Part shown: positions 34,033 through 42,370 of the stretch, piece by piece | Numbering within the stretch: the first letter of the stretch is position 1 | Layout of the letters: every line of letters starts with the position of its first letter | DNA from: Streptomyces sp. ISL-10 | GTDB taxonomy: Bacteria > Actinomycetota > Actinomycetes > Streptomycetales > Streptomycetaceae | Assembly: GCF_018614575.1 (NCBI RefSeq) | Contig: NZ_JAGGOJ010000018.1 | Location: 124,001 to 188,000 of the forward strand | DNA: 64,000 nt | Direction of reading: 5' to 3' | The notes under the pieces: model-generated | The model's input: the letters and a program-made list of their open reading frames with translations, nothing else | Databases searched by the model: none | Told to the model about the DNA's origin: nothing | Translations under genes and position numbers: made by a program

Positions 34033-34846
34033 GGCTGCGCGCCGTCCACAGCTCCGGGAAGACGTTCTTGCGGGCCCGCTTCTCCAGCCAGGAGACGCCG
34101 GCCGAACCGCCCGTGCCGACCTTCGAGCCCATCGCCCGCCGCGTCGCCACCAGGTGGTCGTTGCGCCATCGCCACACCAGCTCGCCGACATCGGTGAGCG
34201 CCTCGCCGAGGCGCACCAGCTCGGATTCGTGGTCCTCGGCGGCGTACAGCTCGGCCCACGCCCGCTCGACCTGCTCGGACGGCTCGTACTTCTGCGACAG
34301 GTCCCGCTCCAGCACCTCTGCAGGTATCGCGTACCCGCGCCGTGCCAGCAGCCTGAGCACCTCGTCGTAGAGGCTCGGCTCGTACAGGGCCTTCTCCAGC
34401 TCCGCGTGCACCCGCGGCGCGCCGCGGTGCGGCACCAGCATCGACGCCGACTTCTCGCCGAGCAGGAACTCCATGCGCCGGTACATCGCCGACTGGAAGC
34501 CGGAGCCCTCGCCGAGCGCGTCGCGGTAGGCGTTGAACTGCGCGGGGGTCAGATTGGCGATCGGCCGCCAGGAGGCGTTGAGGGCCTCCAGTTCCCGTAC
34601 GGAGCGCTTCAGCGCGTCCATCGCCACGGGAATGCGGTCCTCGCGCAGCGCACGCGCCGCGGTCTCCCATTCGTGCACGACGACGGTGAACCACAGCTCC
34701 ATGACCTGCGTCGTGACCAGGAAGACCATCTCGCCCGGATCGTCCGAGCGGGGGTGCTGGAGGTGGGTGAGGACATCCGCCTGGACGTAGTCCTCGTACG
34801 GAGTGGTGCCCGCGAAATCCAGATTCGGGGCGGCGTCATGTGACAT
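34025..34846 (-). CDS. kynA: Tryptophan 2,3-dioxygenase
   Basis: A 273-aa heme dioxygenase that opens the indole ring of tryptophan to N-formylkynurenine. Family features are TPYEDYVQADVLTHLQHPRSDDPGEM, TTQVMELWF, SGFQSAMYRRMEFLLG and the C-terminal WRWRNDHLVATRRAMGSKVGTGGSAGVSWL, which contains the proximal heme histidine and the substrate-site GTGGS. ATG 34846 has GAGGAGA 5-6 bp upstream. It is the first gene of the kyn operon and is coupled to kynU by an 8-bp overlap. Confidence 0.96.
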   Translation of the reverse strand: MSHDAAPNLDFAGTTPYEDYVQADVLTHLQHPRSDDPGEMVFLVTTQVMELWFTVVVHEWETAARALREDRIPVAMDALKRSVRELEALNASWRPIANLTPAQFNAYRDALGEGSGFQSAMYRRMEFLLGEKSASMLVPHRGAPRVHAELEKALYEPSLYDEVLRLLARRGYAIPAEVLERDLSQKYEPSEQVERAWAELYAAEDHESELVRLGEALTDVGELVWRWRNDHLVATRRAMGSKVGTGGSAGVSWLEKRARKNVFPELWTARSHV

Positions 34847-34934
34847 TGCTGTCTCCTCGACGAATCCGGGTAGCGGTCCGCCCCTTCCTGTATCGGTGTG
34901 GGCCCCGGTCCCCACCGGCATCATAAGACGAGGT

Positions 34935-35849
34935 TCACGCGGGCGGGCCGGTGAGATACGTCCCGTCCTCGTCGAAGGGCCAGGCGTTGGAAAGGCAGCC
35001 GTTCAGGCCCTTGATCTGCTGCATCATCACCGGTGCGGGGCGCCCCGGACCGGGGCAGCCCATGTGCTGCCGGATGCCGATCTCGTGCCCCACCTCGTGG
35101 TTGATGATCAGGTGCCGGTACTCGGCGGGCGTCCCGGCGAACGTCGGTGAGCCCAGCATCCACCGCTTCAGATTGACGACGACGCCCTCGACGGTCTCGC
35201 AGTTCAGCTCGCCGCGGGTGTTCAGGCCCTGGGCGAGGCAGAGGCGGTCGGCGGTGACCGGGGTGGCGATCCTGATGACGAAGTCGGCGTTCGAGGAGAC
35301 GAGCTGGAACCGGCCGCGGCCGTGGGCGGCCCAGCCCCGCGGGTGGGCGAGTATGTCCTCGATCTCGGCCGCGGCCTGCCGTGCGGACAGGTCGATGCCG
35401 TCCTCGACCTCGACCTTGTAGCGGCGCAGGGTGCCGGTGCCGGTCGCCGCGCCGGTCGCCTGCGCCACGGTGAAGGTGCCCTTGCCGGACGCGGGTACCT
35501 TCGGCGGTCCGCTCGCCGGTGTGGACGCCTTGGGCGACGCGGACACGGTGGGGCGCGGCGACGCGGATGCGGACGGCTCGGGGTCGGGGTCGGGCTCGGG
35601 GTCGGGGCCGGGGTCGGGGTCGGGCGAGGCCACGGGAGACATCAGCGGCTCGACGCGGGGCGTGGCGGCCGGGGCGGCGGACCCGGCGACGGCCTGGCCG
35701 CTGCGCCAGTGGGCGAGTGCGGCGCCGCCGCCGACGGACAGGAGCCCGACGAGGAGGCCGAGCACGAGGAGCGGAGCGAGCGGACGGCGGCGGGACGGGG
35801 CCCCGCGGCCACGCACACGTCGTCGTCCGGTGGCGGCGCGCTTGCCCAC
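34935..35849 (-). CDS. DUF3152 membrane-anchored zincin-like protein
   Basis: A 304-aa protein. An Arg-rich cytoplasmic start is followed by one transmembrane helix (APLLVLGLLVGLLSVGGGAALAHW) and a Pro/Asp/Ser-rich stretch with repeated DPDP/EPDP. The conserved C-terminal domain (DUF3152) spans about 155-300. It contains an HEVGHEIGIRQHMGC motif (HExxH-x6-H-like zinc site), several conserved cysteines and a NLKRW segment, consistent with an extracytoplasmic metallopeptidase, although activity is not shown. GTG 35849 was chosen because GGGGAGAAG lies 6 bp upstream; an in-frame ATG 108 bp upstream lacks a site. Confidence 0.85.
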   Translation of the reverse strand: MGKRAATGRRRVRGRGAPSRRRPLAPLLVLGLLVGLLSVGGGAALAHWRSGQAVAGSAAPAATPRVEPLMSPVASPDPDPGPDPEPDPDPEPSASASPRPTVSASPKASTPASGPPKVPASGKGTFTVAQATGAATGTGTLRRYKVEVEDGIDLSARQAAAEIEDILAHPRGWAAHGRGRFQLVSSNADFVIRIATPVTADRLCLAQGLNTRGELNCETVEGVVVNLKRWMLGSPTFAGTPAEYRHLIINHEVGHEIGIRQHMGCPGPGRPAPVMMQQIKGLNGCLSNAWPFDEDGTYLTGPPA

Positions 35850-36186
35850 GACAGACTTCTCCCCTGGTTCGGCCGGTGCCCTGGGGGAGGGTGTGGGCCT
35901 CTGCTCCGGCGGTGCACTTCCGCTGCTCCCAGGTAAATCGACAGCGCGTGCGAACATACCCGGCCACCGGACGGTGGATCCCCGTGACGGCCCTGGTCCC
36001 CGTGGCCCTCCCGGGACCAGGACGCCGCCCACGACGCCGCGGTTCCTTGCCGGGGCCGGGTGCTGGGGGCCGACGGCCCAGGGCCCTTTCCGGGCGGCGC
36101 ACGTGGGGGAAGTGACCGAGACCACCCGTCGGCGGTCCACCCGGTGGTCCCGGTCCGGTGCCGTGCGCCGGTGGCAGACTTCAGCC

Positions 36187-36606
36187 ATGAACCTTCACGA
36201 GAACCTGCTCGGCGGACCGCCCCCGACTCATCTGCCGGAGAACGAAGAGGCCTACCGGATGCTCGCGGAGCAGTCCGCGGCGCCCACCGAGGTCGCCGCC
36301 GCGCACCCGACCTTCTCCCTCGCCTGGGCCATGCTGGCCGACGACGCCTTCGAGGCCGGTCGTGTGGTGGAGTCGTACGCGTACGCCCGGACGGGGTACC
36401 ACCGCGGGCTCGACGCCCTGCGCCGCTCGGGGTGGAAGGGCCATGGCCCCATTCCCTTCAGCCACCGCGCCAACCGCGGCTTCCTGCGCTGCCTGGCCGC
36501 ACTGGCGCGAGCCGCCGACGCCATCAAGGAGACGGAGGAGGCGGAGCGCTGCTGGCAGTTCCTCAAGGACAGCAGCGAAGAGGCGCACGCGGAACTGAAG
36601 CGCTGA
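36187..36606 (+). CDS. DUF3151 conserved actinobacterial protein
   Basis: A 139-aa soluble helical protein of the DUF3151 family. It begins MNLHENLLGGPPPTHLPEN and contains AYARTGYHRGLDALRRSGWKGHGPIPFSHRANRGFLRCLAAL with a TPR-like helix pattern. The family is conserved across actinobacteria without a known function. It often sits near central carbon genes such as fbaA, as it does here. There is no signal peptide. The start is the only ATG consistent with the family's N-terminus. Confidence 0.88.
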   Translation: MNLHENLLGGPPPTHLPENEEAYRMLAEQSAAPTEVAAAHPTFSLAWAMLADDAFEAGRVVESYAYARTGYHRGLDALRRSGWKGHGPIPFSHRANRGFLRCLAALARAADAIKETEEAERCWQFLKDSSEEAHAELKR

Positions 36607-36673
36607 TCCACCCCTGCGACGCCTGAGGGGGCGGGCACATCGAGCCCCGCCAACGCTTGAGGGGAGCGGGTCA

Positions 36674-36869
36674 ACCCGCCCCCGCCGGCACCTGAGGGGG
36701 CAGGCACATTCCAGCCCCGCCGGCGTTTGAGGCGCGGGGCTCGGGGCTGAGCCCCGACATCAGCGCGGGCCACCCGCCCCCGCCGACACCAGAGGGGGCA
36801 GGCACATTCCAGCCCCGCCGGCGTTTGAGGCGCGGGGCTCGGGGCTGAGCCCCGACATCAGCGCGGGCC
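36674..36869. repeat. 98-bp tandem direct duplication
   Basis: Two adjacent 98-bp copies, 36674-36771 and 36772-36869, differ at only about two positions in the stretch GGCACCTGAG versus GACACCAGAG. Each contains GCCGGCGTTTGAGGCGCGGG and GCTCGGGGCTGAGCCCC-type palindromic elements of the interspersed family. A weaker third, diverged copy starts near 36612. The array ends 12 bp before the MFS stop codon. Confidence 0.92.
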
Positions 36870-36881
36870 CCGCGGGATCGC

Positions 36882-38336
36882 TCACGCGGCGGGCCCGTCC
36901 TCCCCCGCCACCCTCGGCTCCAGCGGCGGGGCCGACACGCCGCAGTTGATCCGGCACTCCGGATGGGAGCGTTCCGCCAGGGGCGGGGTGCGGACGGTCG
37001 CCCAGGCGATCACCGCACCCGCCACCAGCACCCCCGCGCACATCGGGATCGCCCGGCGGAACGTCTCCCCGAATTCCTCCGCCGAGCGGTACGCCTCCGG
37101 CCCCATGCCCGCCAGCAGCGGCAGCGCCGCCACCGCGAGCAGACCGGCCGCGCGGGCCGCCGCGTTGTTGATGCCGCTCGCGATGCCGGCCCGGCCGGTG
37201 TCCACGGCCGCCAGCACGGTCGCGGTGAGCGGGGCGACGAGGGTCACCATGCCCAGGCCCATGACCGCCATCGCGGGCAGGACGTCCCTGACATAGGAGG
37301 CGCCCTCGCCGACCCGGAGCATCAGCATCGTCCCCGCGGCGCACAGCAGCGGGCCGACGGTCAGCGGGATGCGCGGGCCGATCCGTTCGCCGAGCTCTCC
37401 CGACTTCGCCGACAGCAGGAGCATCAGCACGGTGGTCGGCAGCAGCGCCGTGCCCGCGCCGAGCGCCGAGTACCCGGCGACGACCTGGAGCTGCAGCGCG
37501 ACGAGGAAGAAGAACCCGCCGAACGCCGCGTACACACACAGCGTCACCAGGTTGACCGCCGTGAACTGCCGCAGCGCGAAGATCGACAGTGGCAGCATCG
37601 GGTCGGGCCGCCGCCGCTCGACGAGGACGAAGAACGCACCCACGAGCACGCCGACGAGACCCGGCCACACCGTCGCGTCGATGAGGGCGTACGTCACCAG
37701 GCCCAGCGCCGCCGCGCCGAGCACGGCGCCCAGGACGTCGAAGCGGCCCGCAGCCCGCGGGTCGCGCGACTCGGGGACGTGCCGCAGCGCCACGGGCACG
37801 CACAGCGCGGCCAGCGGCACGTTGAGCAGGAACACCCAGCGCCAGCCGGGCCCGTCGGCGAGCCAGCCGCCGATGAACGGCCCGACCGCCGCAGCGACGC
37901 CGCCGAGCCCGGACCACAGCCCGACCGCGCGGGCCCGGTCGTCGGGATGGAAGCTCCCCTGGATCAGTGCCAGCGACCCCGGGGTGAGCAGCGCGCCGCC
38001 GACGCCCTGCAGGGCGCGGGCGGCGACCAGTACGCCACCGTTCGGCGCCAGTCCGCACAGCAGCGAGCCGATCGCGAACCAGACCACTCCGAGCAGGAAG
38101 ATCCGCCGTCTGCCATAGCGGTCGCCGAGCGCCCCGCCGAGCAGGATGAGCGCGGCCAGCGTGAGCATGTAGGCGTTGACGGTCCACTGCAGGACGGCCA
38201 GGTCGGCGTCGAGGTCCCTGCCGATGCGGGGCAGGGCGACGTTGACGACGGTCGAGTCGAGCAGGGCCATGCCGGACCCGAGGACGGTGGCGAGCACCAC
38301 CCACCGCCCCTGGGCCGAGGACAGCCTGATCTCCAT
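36882..38336 (-). CDS. MFS transporter, DHA2 (EmrB/QacA) drug-exporter family
   Basis: A 484-aa multidrug efflux protein with about 14 hydrophobic segments. The DHA2 signature MALLDSTVVNVALPRIGRDL (motif D1) occurs near the N-terminus, GDRYGRRR (motif A) near residue 70, and a GGVAAAVGPFIGGWLAD motif C-like stretch near 150. It exports toxic compounds using the proton gradient; the substrate is unknown. The C-terminal tail carries a Cys pair (HPECRINCG). A tandem 98-bp repeat follows the gene. Confidence 0.93.
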   Translation of the reverse strand: MEIRLSSAQGRWVVLATVLGSGMALLDSTVVNVALPRIGRDLDADLAVLQWTVNAYMLTLAALILLGGALGDRYGRRRIFLLGVVWFAIGSLLCGLAPNGGVLVAARALQGVGGALLTPGSLALIQGSFHPDDRARAVGLWSGLGGVAAAVGPFIGGWLADGPGWRWVFLLNVPLAALCVPVALRHVPESRDPRAAGRFDVLGAVLGAAALGLVTYALIDATVWPGLVGVLVGAFFVLVERRRPDPMLPLSIFALRQFTAVNLVTLCVYAAFGGFFFLVALQLQVVAGYSALGAGTALLPTTVLMLLLSAKSGELGERIGPRIPLTVGPLLCAAGTMLMLRVGEGASYVRDVLPAMAVMGLGMVTLVAPLTATVLAAVDTGRAGIASGINNAAARAAGLLAVAALPLLAGMGPEAYRSAEEFGETFRRAIPMCAGVLVAGAVIAWATVRTPPLAERSHPECRINCGVSAPPLEPRVAGEDGPAA

Positions 38337-38488
38337 ACGGGCATCCTTGCGGCCCCGGCGGCGGCGGGCTAGTCCAGAAACTCCGACGTGGCCAGGAGAT
38401 GGGCGAGGTCGCCCGGCTCCGGGGCACCCGCCCATCCTGGCTGCCGGGCACTGACGTCCCGTACGACCCGTACGACCGGCGCGTACGA

Positions 38489-38524
38489 GAAGGGTCCGGC
38501 ACCGCATCCGGTGCCGGACCCTTC
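38489..38524 (-). terminator. fbaA terminator hairpin
   Basis: A perfect 16-bp stem (GAAGGGTCCGGCACCG and its complement) with a 4-nt CATC loop, located 50 bp beyond the fbaA stop codon. It is the strongest hairpin in this part of the window. Confidence 0.85.
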
Positions 38525-38573
38525 CCCACGGCCCTACATGGCCCCGAGCCCTACCGGACCTGGGACCTGGGAC

Positions 38574-39596
38574 CTACTTGATCCTGGTGCTCGTGGAGCG
38601 CAGCGCCGAGCACGCCTCGACCACGCGCTGGGCCATGCCCGCCTCGGCCAGCTTGCCCCAGCTGCGCGGGTCGTAGGCCTTCTTGTTGCCGACCTCGCCG
38701 TCGACCTTCAGGACGCCGTCGTAGTTGCGGAACATGTGGTCCACAACAGGGCGCGTGAAGGCGTACTGGGTGTCGGTGTCGAGGTTCATCTTCACGACGC
38801 CGTTCTCCAGCGCGGTGCTGATCTCCTCGGCCGTCGAGCCGGAACCGCCGTGGAAGACGAAGTCGAACGGTGCGTTCGTGCCGTACTTCTCGCCGACGCC
38901 CTGCTGGAGGTCCTTGAGCAGCTCGGGACGGAGCACCACGTTGCCCGGCTTGTAGACGCCGTGCACATTGCCGAACGAGGCGGCCAGCAGGTAGCGGCCC
39001 TTCTCGCCCAGGCCGAGCGCCTCGGCGGTGCGCAGCGCGTCGTCGACGGTGGTGTACAGCTCGTCGTTGATCTCGTGCGAGACGCCGTCCTCCTCGCCAC
39101 CGGTCGGGGTGATCTCGACCTCAAGGATGATCTTGGCGGCGGCGGCCTGCGCCAGCAGCTCCTGACCGATGGCCAGGTTGTCGGCGAGCGTCTCGGCGGA
39201 GCCGTCCCACATGTGGGACTGGAAGAGCGGATTGCGGCCGGCCTTCACGCGCTCGGCGGAGATGTCGAGCAGCGGACGTACGTAGCCGTCGAGCTTGTCC
39301 TTCGGGCAGTGGTCCGTGTGCAGCGCGACGGTGATGTCGTACTTGGCGGCGACGATGTGCGCGAACTCGGCCAGGGCGACAGCGCCGGTGACCATGTCCT
39401 TGTTGTGCTGGCCACCCAGGAACTCGGCTCCGCCGGTGGAAATCTGGATGATGCCGTCGCTCTCGGCCTCCGCGAAGCCACGCAGGGCAGCGTGCAGGGT
39501 CTGGGACGAGGTCACGTTGATGGCGGGGTAGGCGAACTTGCCTGCCTTCGCCCGGTCGAGCATCTCGTTGTAGACCTCGGGAGTCGCGATGGGCAT
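38574..39596 (-). CDS. fbaA: Class II fructose-bisphosphate aldolase
   Basis: A 340-aa zinc aldolase of glycolysis/gluconeogenesis (fructose 1,6-bisphosphate to DHAP plus glyceraldehyde 3-phosphate). The zinc-site and active-site motifs VALHTDHCPKDKLDGYV, SHMWDGSAETLADNL, ASFGNVHGVYKPG and FHGGSGSTAEEI are all present. Length and C-terminus (TRIK) match Streptomyces orthologues. It is transcribed alone, ends in a strong hairpin, and the parS palindrome lies upstream. Confidence 0.97.
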   Translation of the reverse strand: MPIATPEVYNEMLDRAKAGKFAYPAINVTSSQTLHAALRGFAEAESDGIIQISTGGAEFLGGQHNKDMVTGAVALAEFAHIVAAKYDITVALHTDHCPKDKLDGYVRPLLDISAERVKAGRNPLFQSHMWDGSAETLADNLAIGQELLAQAAAAKIILEVEITPTGGEEDGVSHEINDELYTTVDDALRTAEALGLGEKGRYLLAASFGNVHGVYKPGNVVLRPELLKDLQQGVGEKYGTNAPFDFVFHGGSGSTAEEISTALENGVVKMNLDTDTQYAFTRPVVDHMFRNYDGVLKVDGEVGNKKAYDPRSWGKLAEAGMAQRVVEACSALRSTSTRIK

Positions 39597-39732
39597 GTGT
39601 CCGCTCCTTGTGATGTGCGGGTATGTGGTGCTGGCCCTGACCTGGGGGCGACGTCATCGTCGCGGCCTATCTTTCCAGACTCTCCGCCCGGCTCCACAGT
39701 GCCCGCCGTGCCCGGATGTGCCAAGGGCGTCC

Positions 39733-39748
39733 TGTTTCACGTGAAACA
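39733..39748. promoter_or_regulatory. parS centromere site (ParB binding)
   Basis: The sequence TGTTTCACGTGAAACA is a perfect match to the bacterial parS consensus and lies between fbaA and pyrE. It is embedded in a larger symmetric palindrome: GGGCGT at 39725-39730 and ACGCCC at 39751-39756 are centred on the same point. In Streptomyces, parS sites cluster in the origin-proximal part of the chromosome. Confidence 0.93.
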
Positions 39749-39805
39749 GAACGCCCATGACCATCAGCCCAGGTCAGCGGCCCGACCAGGTGGTCGGCAG
39801 GGACC

Positions 39806-40351
39806 TCAGGCGAGGCCGAGCTCTTCGAGGGAGTACGCGTTGACGTACGGCAGCCCCGCCTCGGCGATCTTCGGGGCGGCACCGCGCTCGACGATCACGG
39901 CGACGGCGACGACCTGGCCGCCCGCCTCCCGTACCGCCTCGACAGCCGTCAGCGGGGAGCCGCCGGTGGTGGAGACGTCCTCGACGATCAGGCAGCGGCG
40001 GCCCTTCACATCGGTGCCCTCGATCCGGCGCTGCATACCGTGCGCCTTGCCGGCCTTGCGGACGACAAAGGCGTCGAGCCGCTGACCGCGGGCGGCCGAG
40101 GCGTGCAGCATCGAGGTCGCGACCGGGTCCGCGCCCAGGGTGAGACCGCCGACGCAGTCGTAGTCGAGGTGGGCGGTGGCGTCGAGCATGACCTGGCCGA
40201 CCATCGGCGCGGCCTCGCCGTCGAGCGTGATCCGGCGCAGATCGATGTACCAGTCGGCCTCGATACCCGAGGAGAGGGTCACCTTGCCGTGCACGACGGC
40301 CTTGTCCTTGATCTGCTGGAGCAGCTCTGCACGTACATCAGTCATGCCCAT
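39806..40351 (-). CDS. pyrE: Orotate phosphoribosyltransferase
   Basis: A 181-aa enzyme that joins orotate and PRPP to give OMP in pyrimidine synthesis. The PRPP loop LIVEDVSTTGGSPLTAVEAVREAG is intact, as are GGLTLGADPVA and VRKAGKAHG. Two ATGs are possible (MGMTD or MTD). The first, 40351, has an AAAGG site at a better distance. The gene stands apart from other pyr genes. Confidence 0.96.
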   Translation of the reverse strand: MGMTDVRAELLQQIKDKAVVHGKVTLSSGIEADWYIDLRRITLDGEAAPMVGQVMLDATAHLDYDCVGGLTLGADPVATSMLHASAARGQRLDAFVVRKAGKAHGMQRRIEGTDVKGRRCLIVEDVSTTGGSPLTAVEAVREAGGQVVAVAVIVERGAAPKIAEAGLPYVNAYSLEELGLA

Positions 40352-40414
40352 GAGCTTAGGGCCTTTCCCCCCGGCGCCTTCGTCCGCTCGACCCCGTCCG
40401 CCGGCGCCGCCCCC

Positions 40415-41209
40415 TCACAGCCGGCGCCAGGTCCACGTCGTCGCGATCTCCAGCGGATCGATCGGGGTCACGAACCGGGGGTGGGTGTTCAGACCGTTCG
40501 GCGGGCCGGACTGCGGCTCCACACAGACGGCCTCGGCCTGCTCGTCGTAGATGACCACCCACTCCGCACGGGAGGCGACCGTCAGTTCCAGCTGCCCGGG
40601 CCACGTCAGACTGACCGACACGCCGTCGGGCATGCCGAAGCAGTCGTCCCAGGGGCCGGGGAGCGGGTCGATGCGACCGCCCGTCGGCAGGTGGTCCTCG
40701 CCGCGCTCCTCCTGCCACGCCGGCGTGAAGTCGATGCGGACGTCCTCGCCGCCGCCGAGGTTGCGCAGGAACCAGGGGTGCCAGCCGGCCTGCGCGGGGA
40801 ACGAGGTGCCGTAGGTCTCCACCCCCAGCGCGACGGTCAGCGAGTCCTCCGTCAGCTCGAAGGTCTGCGTGACCCGGCCGGTGTACGGCCAGGGCTCGGC
40901 GAGGTCGTAGGTGAACGCGGCCTCGCTCTTGCCCGCCGTGGCGGTGCGCCAGGCGGTGTCGCGGCCGGTGCCGTGGATGGCGTGCGGGGCCGCGTTGAGC
41001 GGGAGTTGATGGACGACGTCCCCGTTGCGGAACTGCCCGTTTCTGGTGCGGCCGCACCAGGGGACCATGGGGAACGTGCCGTACCGCTCGCCCTGGCGCA
41101 GCACCTCGGTGCCGCCGATGCGCAGGCTTCCGATACGGCAGCCGTTGTCCGGACGCACGGTCAACTCGACGTCGCCTGCGCCCAGCCGGACGCTCTCTTC
41201 GCTACTCAC
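40415..41209 (-). CDS. Aldose 1-epimerase (mutarotase) family protein
   Basis: A 264-aa beta-sandwich protein of the galactose mutarotase-like superfamily. It has the conserved active-site HGTGRDTAW and a long catalytic-face stretch including FPAQAGWHPWFLRNLGGG and the C-terminal GPPNGLNTHPRFVTP. Its size is close to that of aldose epimerases, but the usual sugar-binding signature is only partly kept, so the substrate is uncertain. GTG start at 41209. It lies 19 bp from the tail-anchored SRPBCC gene and may be co-transcribed. Confidence 0.82.
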   Translation of the reverse strand: MSSEESVRLGAGDVELTVRPDNGCRIGSLRIGGTEVLRQGERYGTFPMVPWCGRTRNGQFRNGDVVHQLPLNAAPHAIHGTGRDTAWRTATAGKSEAAFTYDLAEPWPYTGRVTQTFELTEDSLTVALGVETYGTSFPAQAGWHPWFLRNLGGGEDVRIDFTPAWQEERGEDHLPTGGRIDPLPGPWDDCFGMPDGVSVSLTWPGQLELTVASRAEWVVIYDEQAEAVCVEPQSGPPNGLNTHPRFVTPIDPLEIATTWTWRRL

Positions 41210-41228
41210 ACGACGACACTAGCCCGCA

Positions 41229-42254
41229 CTACCTGCGGCGGCGCAGCACACGGCCGATGACGACCGCGGAGGCGACCGCGAGCGCCGCGGCGGGCGCGAT
41301 CCATCGCAGGGTGGCGCCGGAACCGGCCGCGTCGGGACCCGGGGTGGGGGCGTAACGGCCGCGCGGCGGCGCGTGGTCGACCTCTTCGGCGCTCCGGCCG
41401 ATCATCGTGCGCCGCGCATGGGCGGCCTCGGCGGCCGGCTCCCCGGGCATGCCCGAGAGCTCGTCGAGACCTTCGATGTCGTCGAGAGCGTCCAGGTCCT
41501 CGATGTCGTCGAGGTCGTCGTCGTTGTCGTTGTCGTTGCCGGAGGCGTCGAGACCGGCGAACTCCTCCTCGGCGGCGGGGCCGAGAGACGGCGGGGGCAC
41601 AGGTGCGTCGAAGACGGAAGGGGCCTCGTCGCCGGGCGCGGCGGAGTCGGGCGAACCCGACGCCTCCACGTCGTCGGCCTCCACCGGGGCTGCGCCGGCA
41701 GCGGAGACGTCGGAGGCGGACACGTCGGCGGCCGAACTCCCGGCCCGAGCCCCCTCGTTCGAGGCGTCCTCAGAGGCCTTGCCCGAGGCATCGTCCGACG
41801 TCTCCTGCGACGACACGGGCGGGGCGTCGAAGGCCGCTGCCGCCAGCGCCTCCGCGAACCGGTCCAGAAGACGATGGGCGGCGGACGTGCGCCCGGACGC
41901 CTCCAGGTCCGCGAGCCGGCCGTCGGCCGTCGACGAGCCGCTGAACGTCAGCGTCGTACCGCCGTCGGTCGGCTCCGGGCCGATCGTCAGCGCGATCTTC
42001 ACCGAGCCGCTGCCGCGCGCCTCCCCGCCCTCGCCCTCCACCGCGAAGGTGCGGCCCTGCTCCACGAGACGCAGGGTGCCGCGGTAGGTGATGGTGTGGC
42101 TGCCGACGCGGACCTTGAGTCTGCCCGAGAGCGGTTCCGCCGATTCGTCGGCATCCTGTTGGAGCCCCGGAATGCAGCGGGCGACCCGGGCGGGATCCCG
42201 CAGCACCTGTCGGAGGGTCTCAGCCGGAACCGGTACGAACACCTCATGCTCCAT
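41229..42254 (-). CDS. Tail-anchored SRPBCC (CoxG-like) protein with acidic linker
   Basis: A 341-aa protein in three parts. Residues about 1-145 form a SRPBCC/CoxG-like lipid-binding domain (MEHEVFVPVPAETLRQVLRDPARVARCIPGLQ). About 150-300 is a low-complexity acidic and Ala/Ser region, including an Asp/Asn run (NDNDNDDDLDDIEDLDALDD). The C-terminus has a single transmembrane helix (WIAPAAALAVASAVVIG) ending in RRRR. It resembles CoxG/SRPBCC proteins of unknown role but adds a membrane tail. It may shuttle or tether a hydrophobic ligand at the inner face of the membrane. Confidence 0.85.
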   Translation of the reverse strand: MEHEVFVPVPAETLRQVLRDPARVARCIPGLQQDADESAEPLSGRLKVRVGSHTITYRGTLRLVEQGRTFAVEGEGGEARGSGSVKIALTIGPEPTDGGTTLTFSGSSTADGRLADLEASGRTSAAHRLLDRFAEALAAAAFDAPPVSSQETSDDASGKASEDASNEGARAGSSAADVSASDVSAAGAAPVEADDVEASGSPDSAAPGDEAPSVFDAPVPPPSLGPAAEEEFAGLDASGNDNDNDDDLDDIEDLDALDDIEGLDELSGMPGEPAAEAAHARRTMIGRSAEEVDHAPPRGRYAPTPGPDAAGSGATLRWIAPAAALAVASAVVIGRVLRRRR

Positions 42255-42370
42255 GGAACCCGAGCCTACTCAGCCGGGCCCGCCGCGTCTGCCTTCGCGC
42301 GCGAGATCCCCGGCACGGCCCGTCGCACATCCCTTCGCGCGGCCCTTCCTCCGAGGGGTGGAACGCCGTT

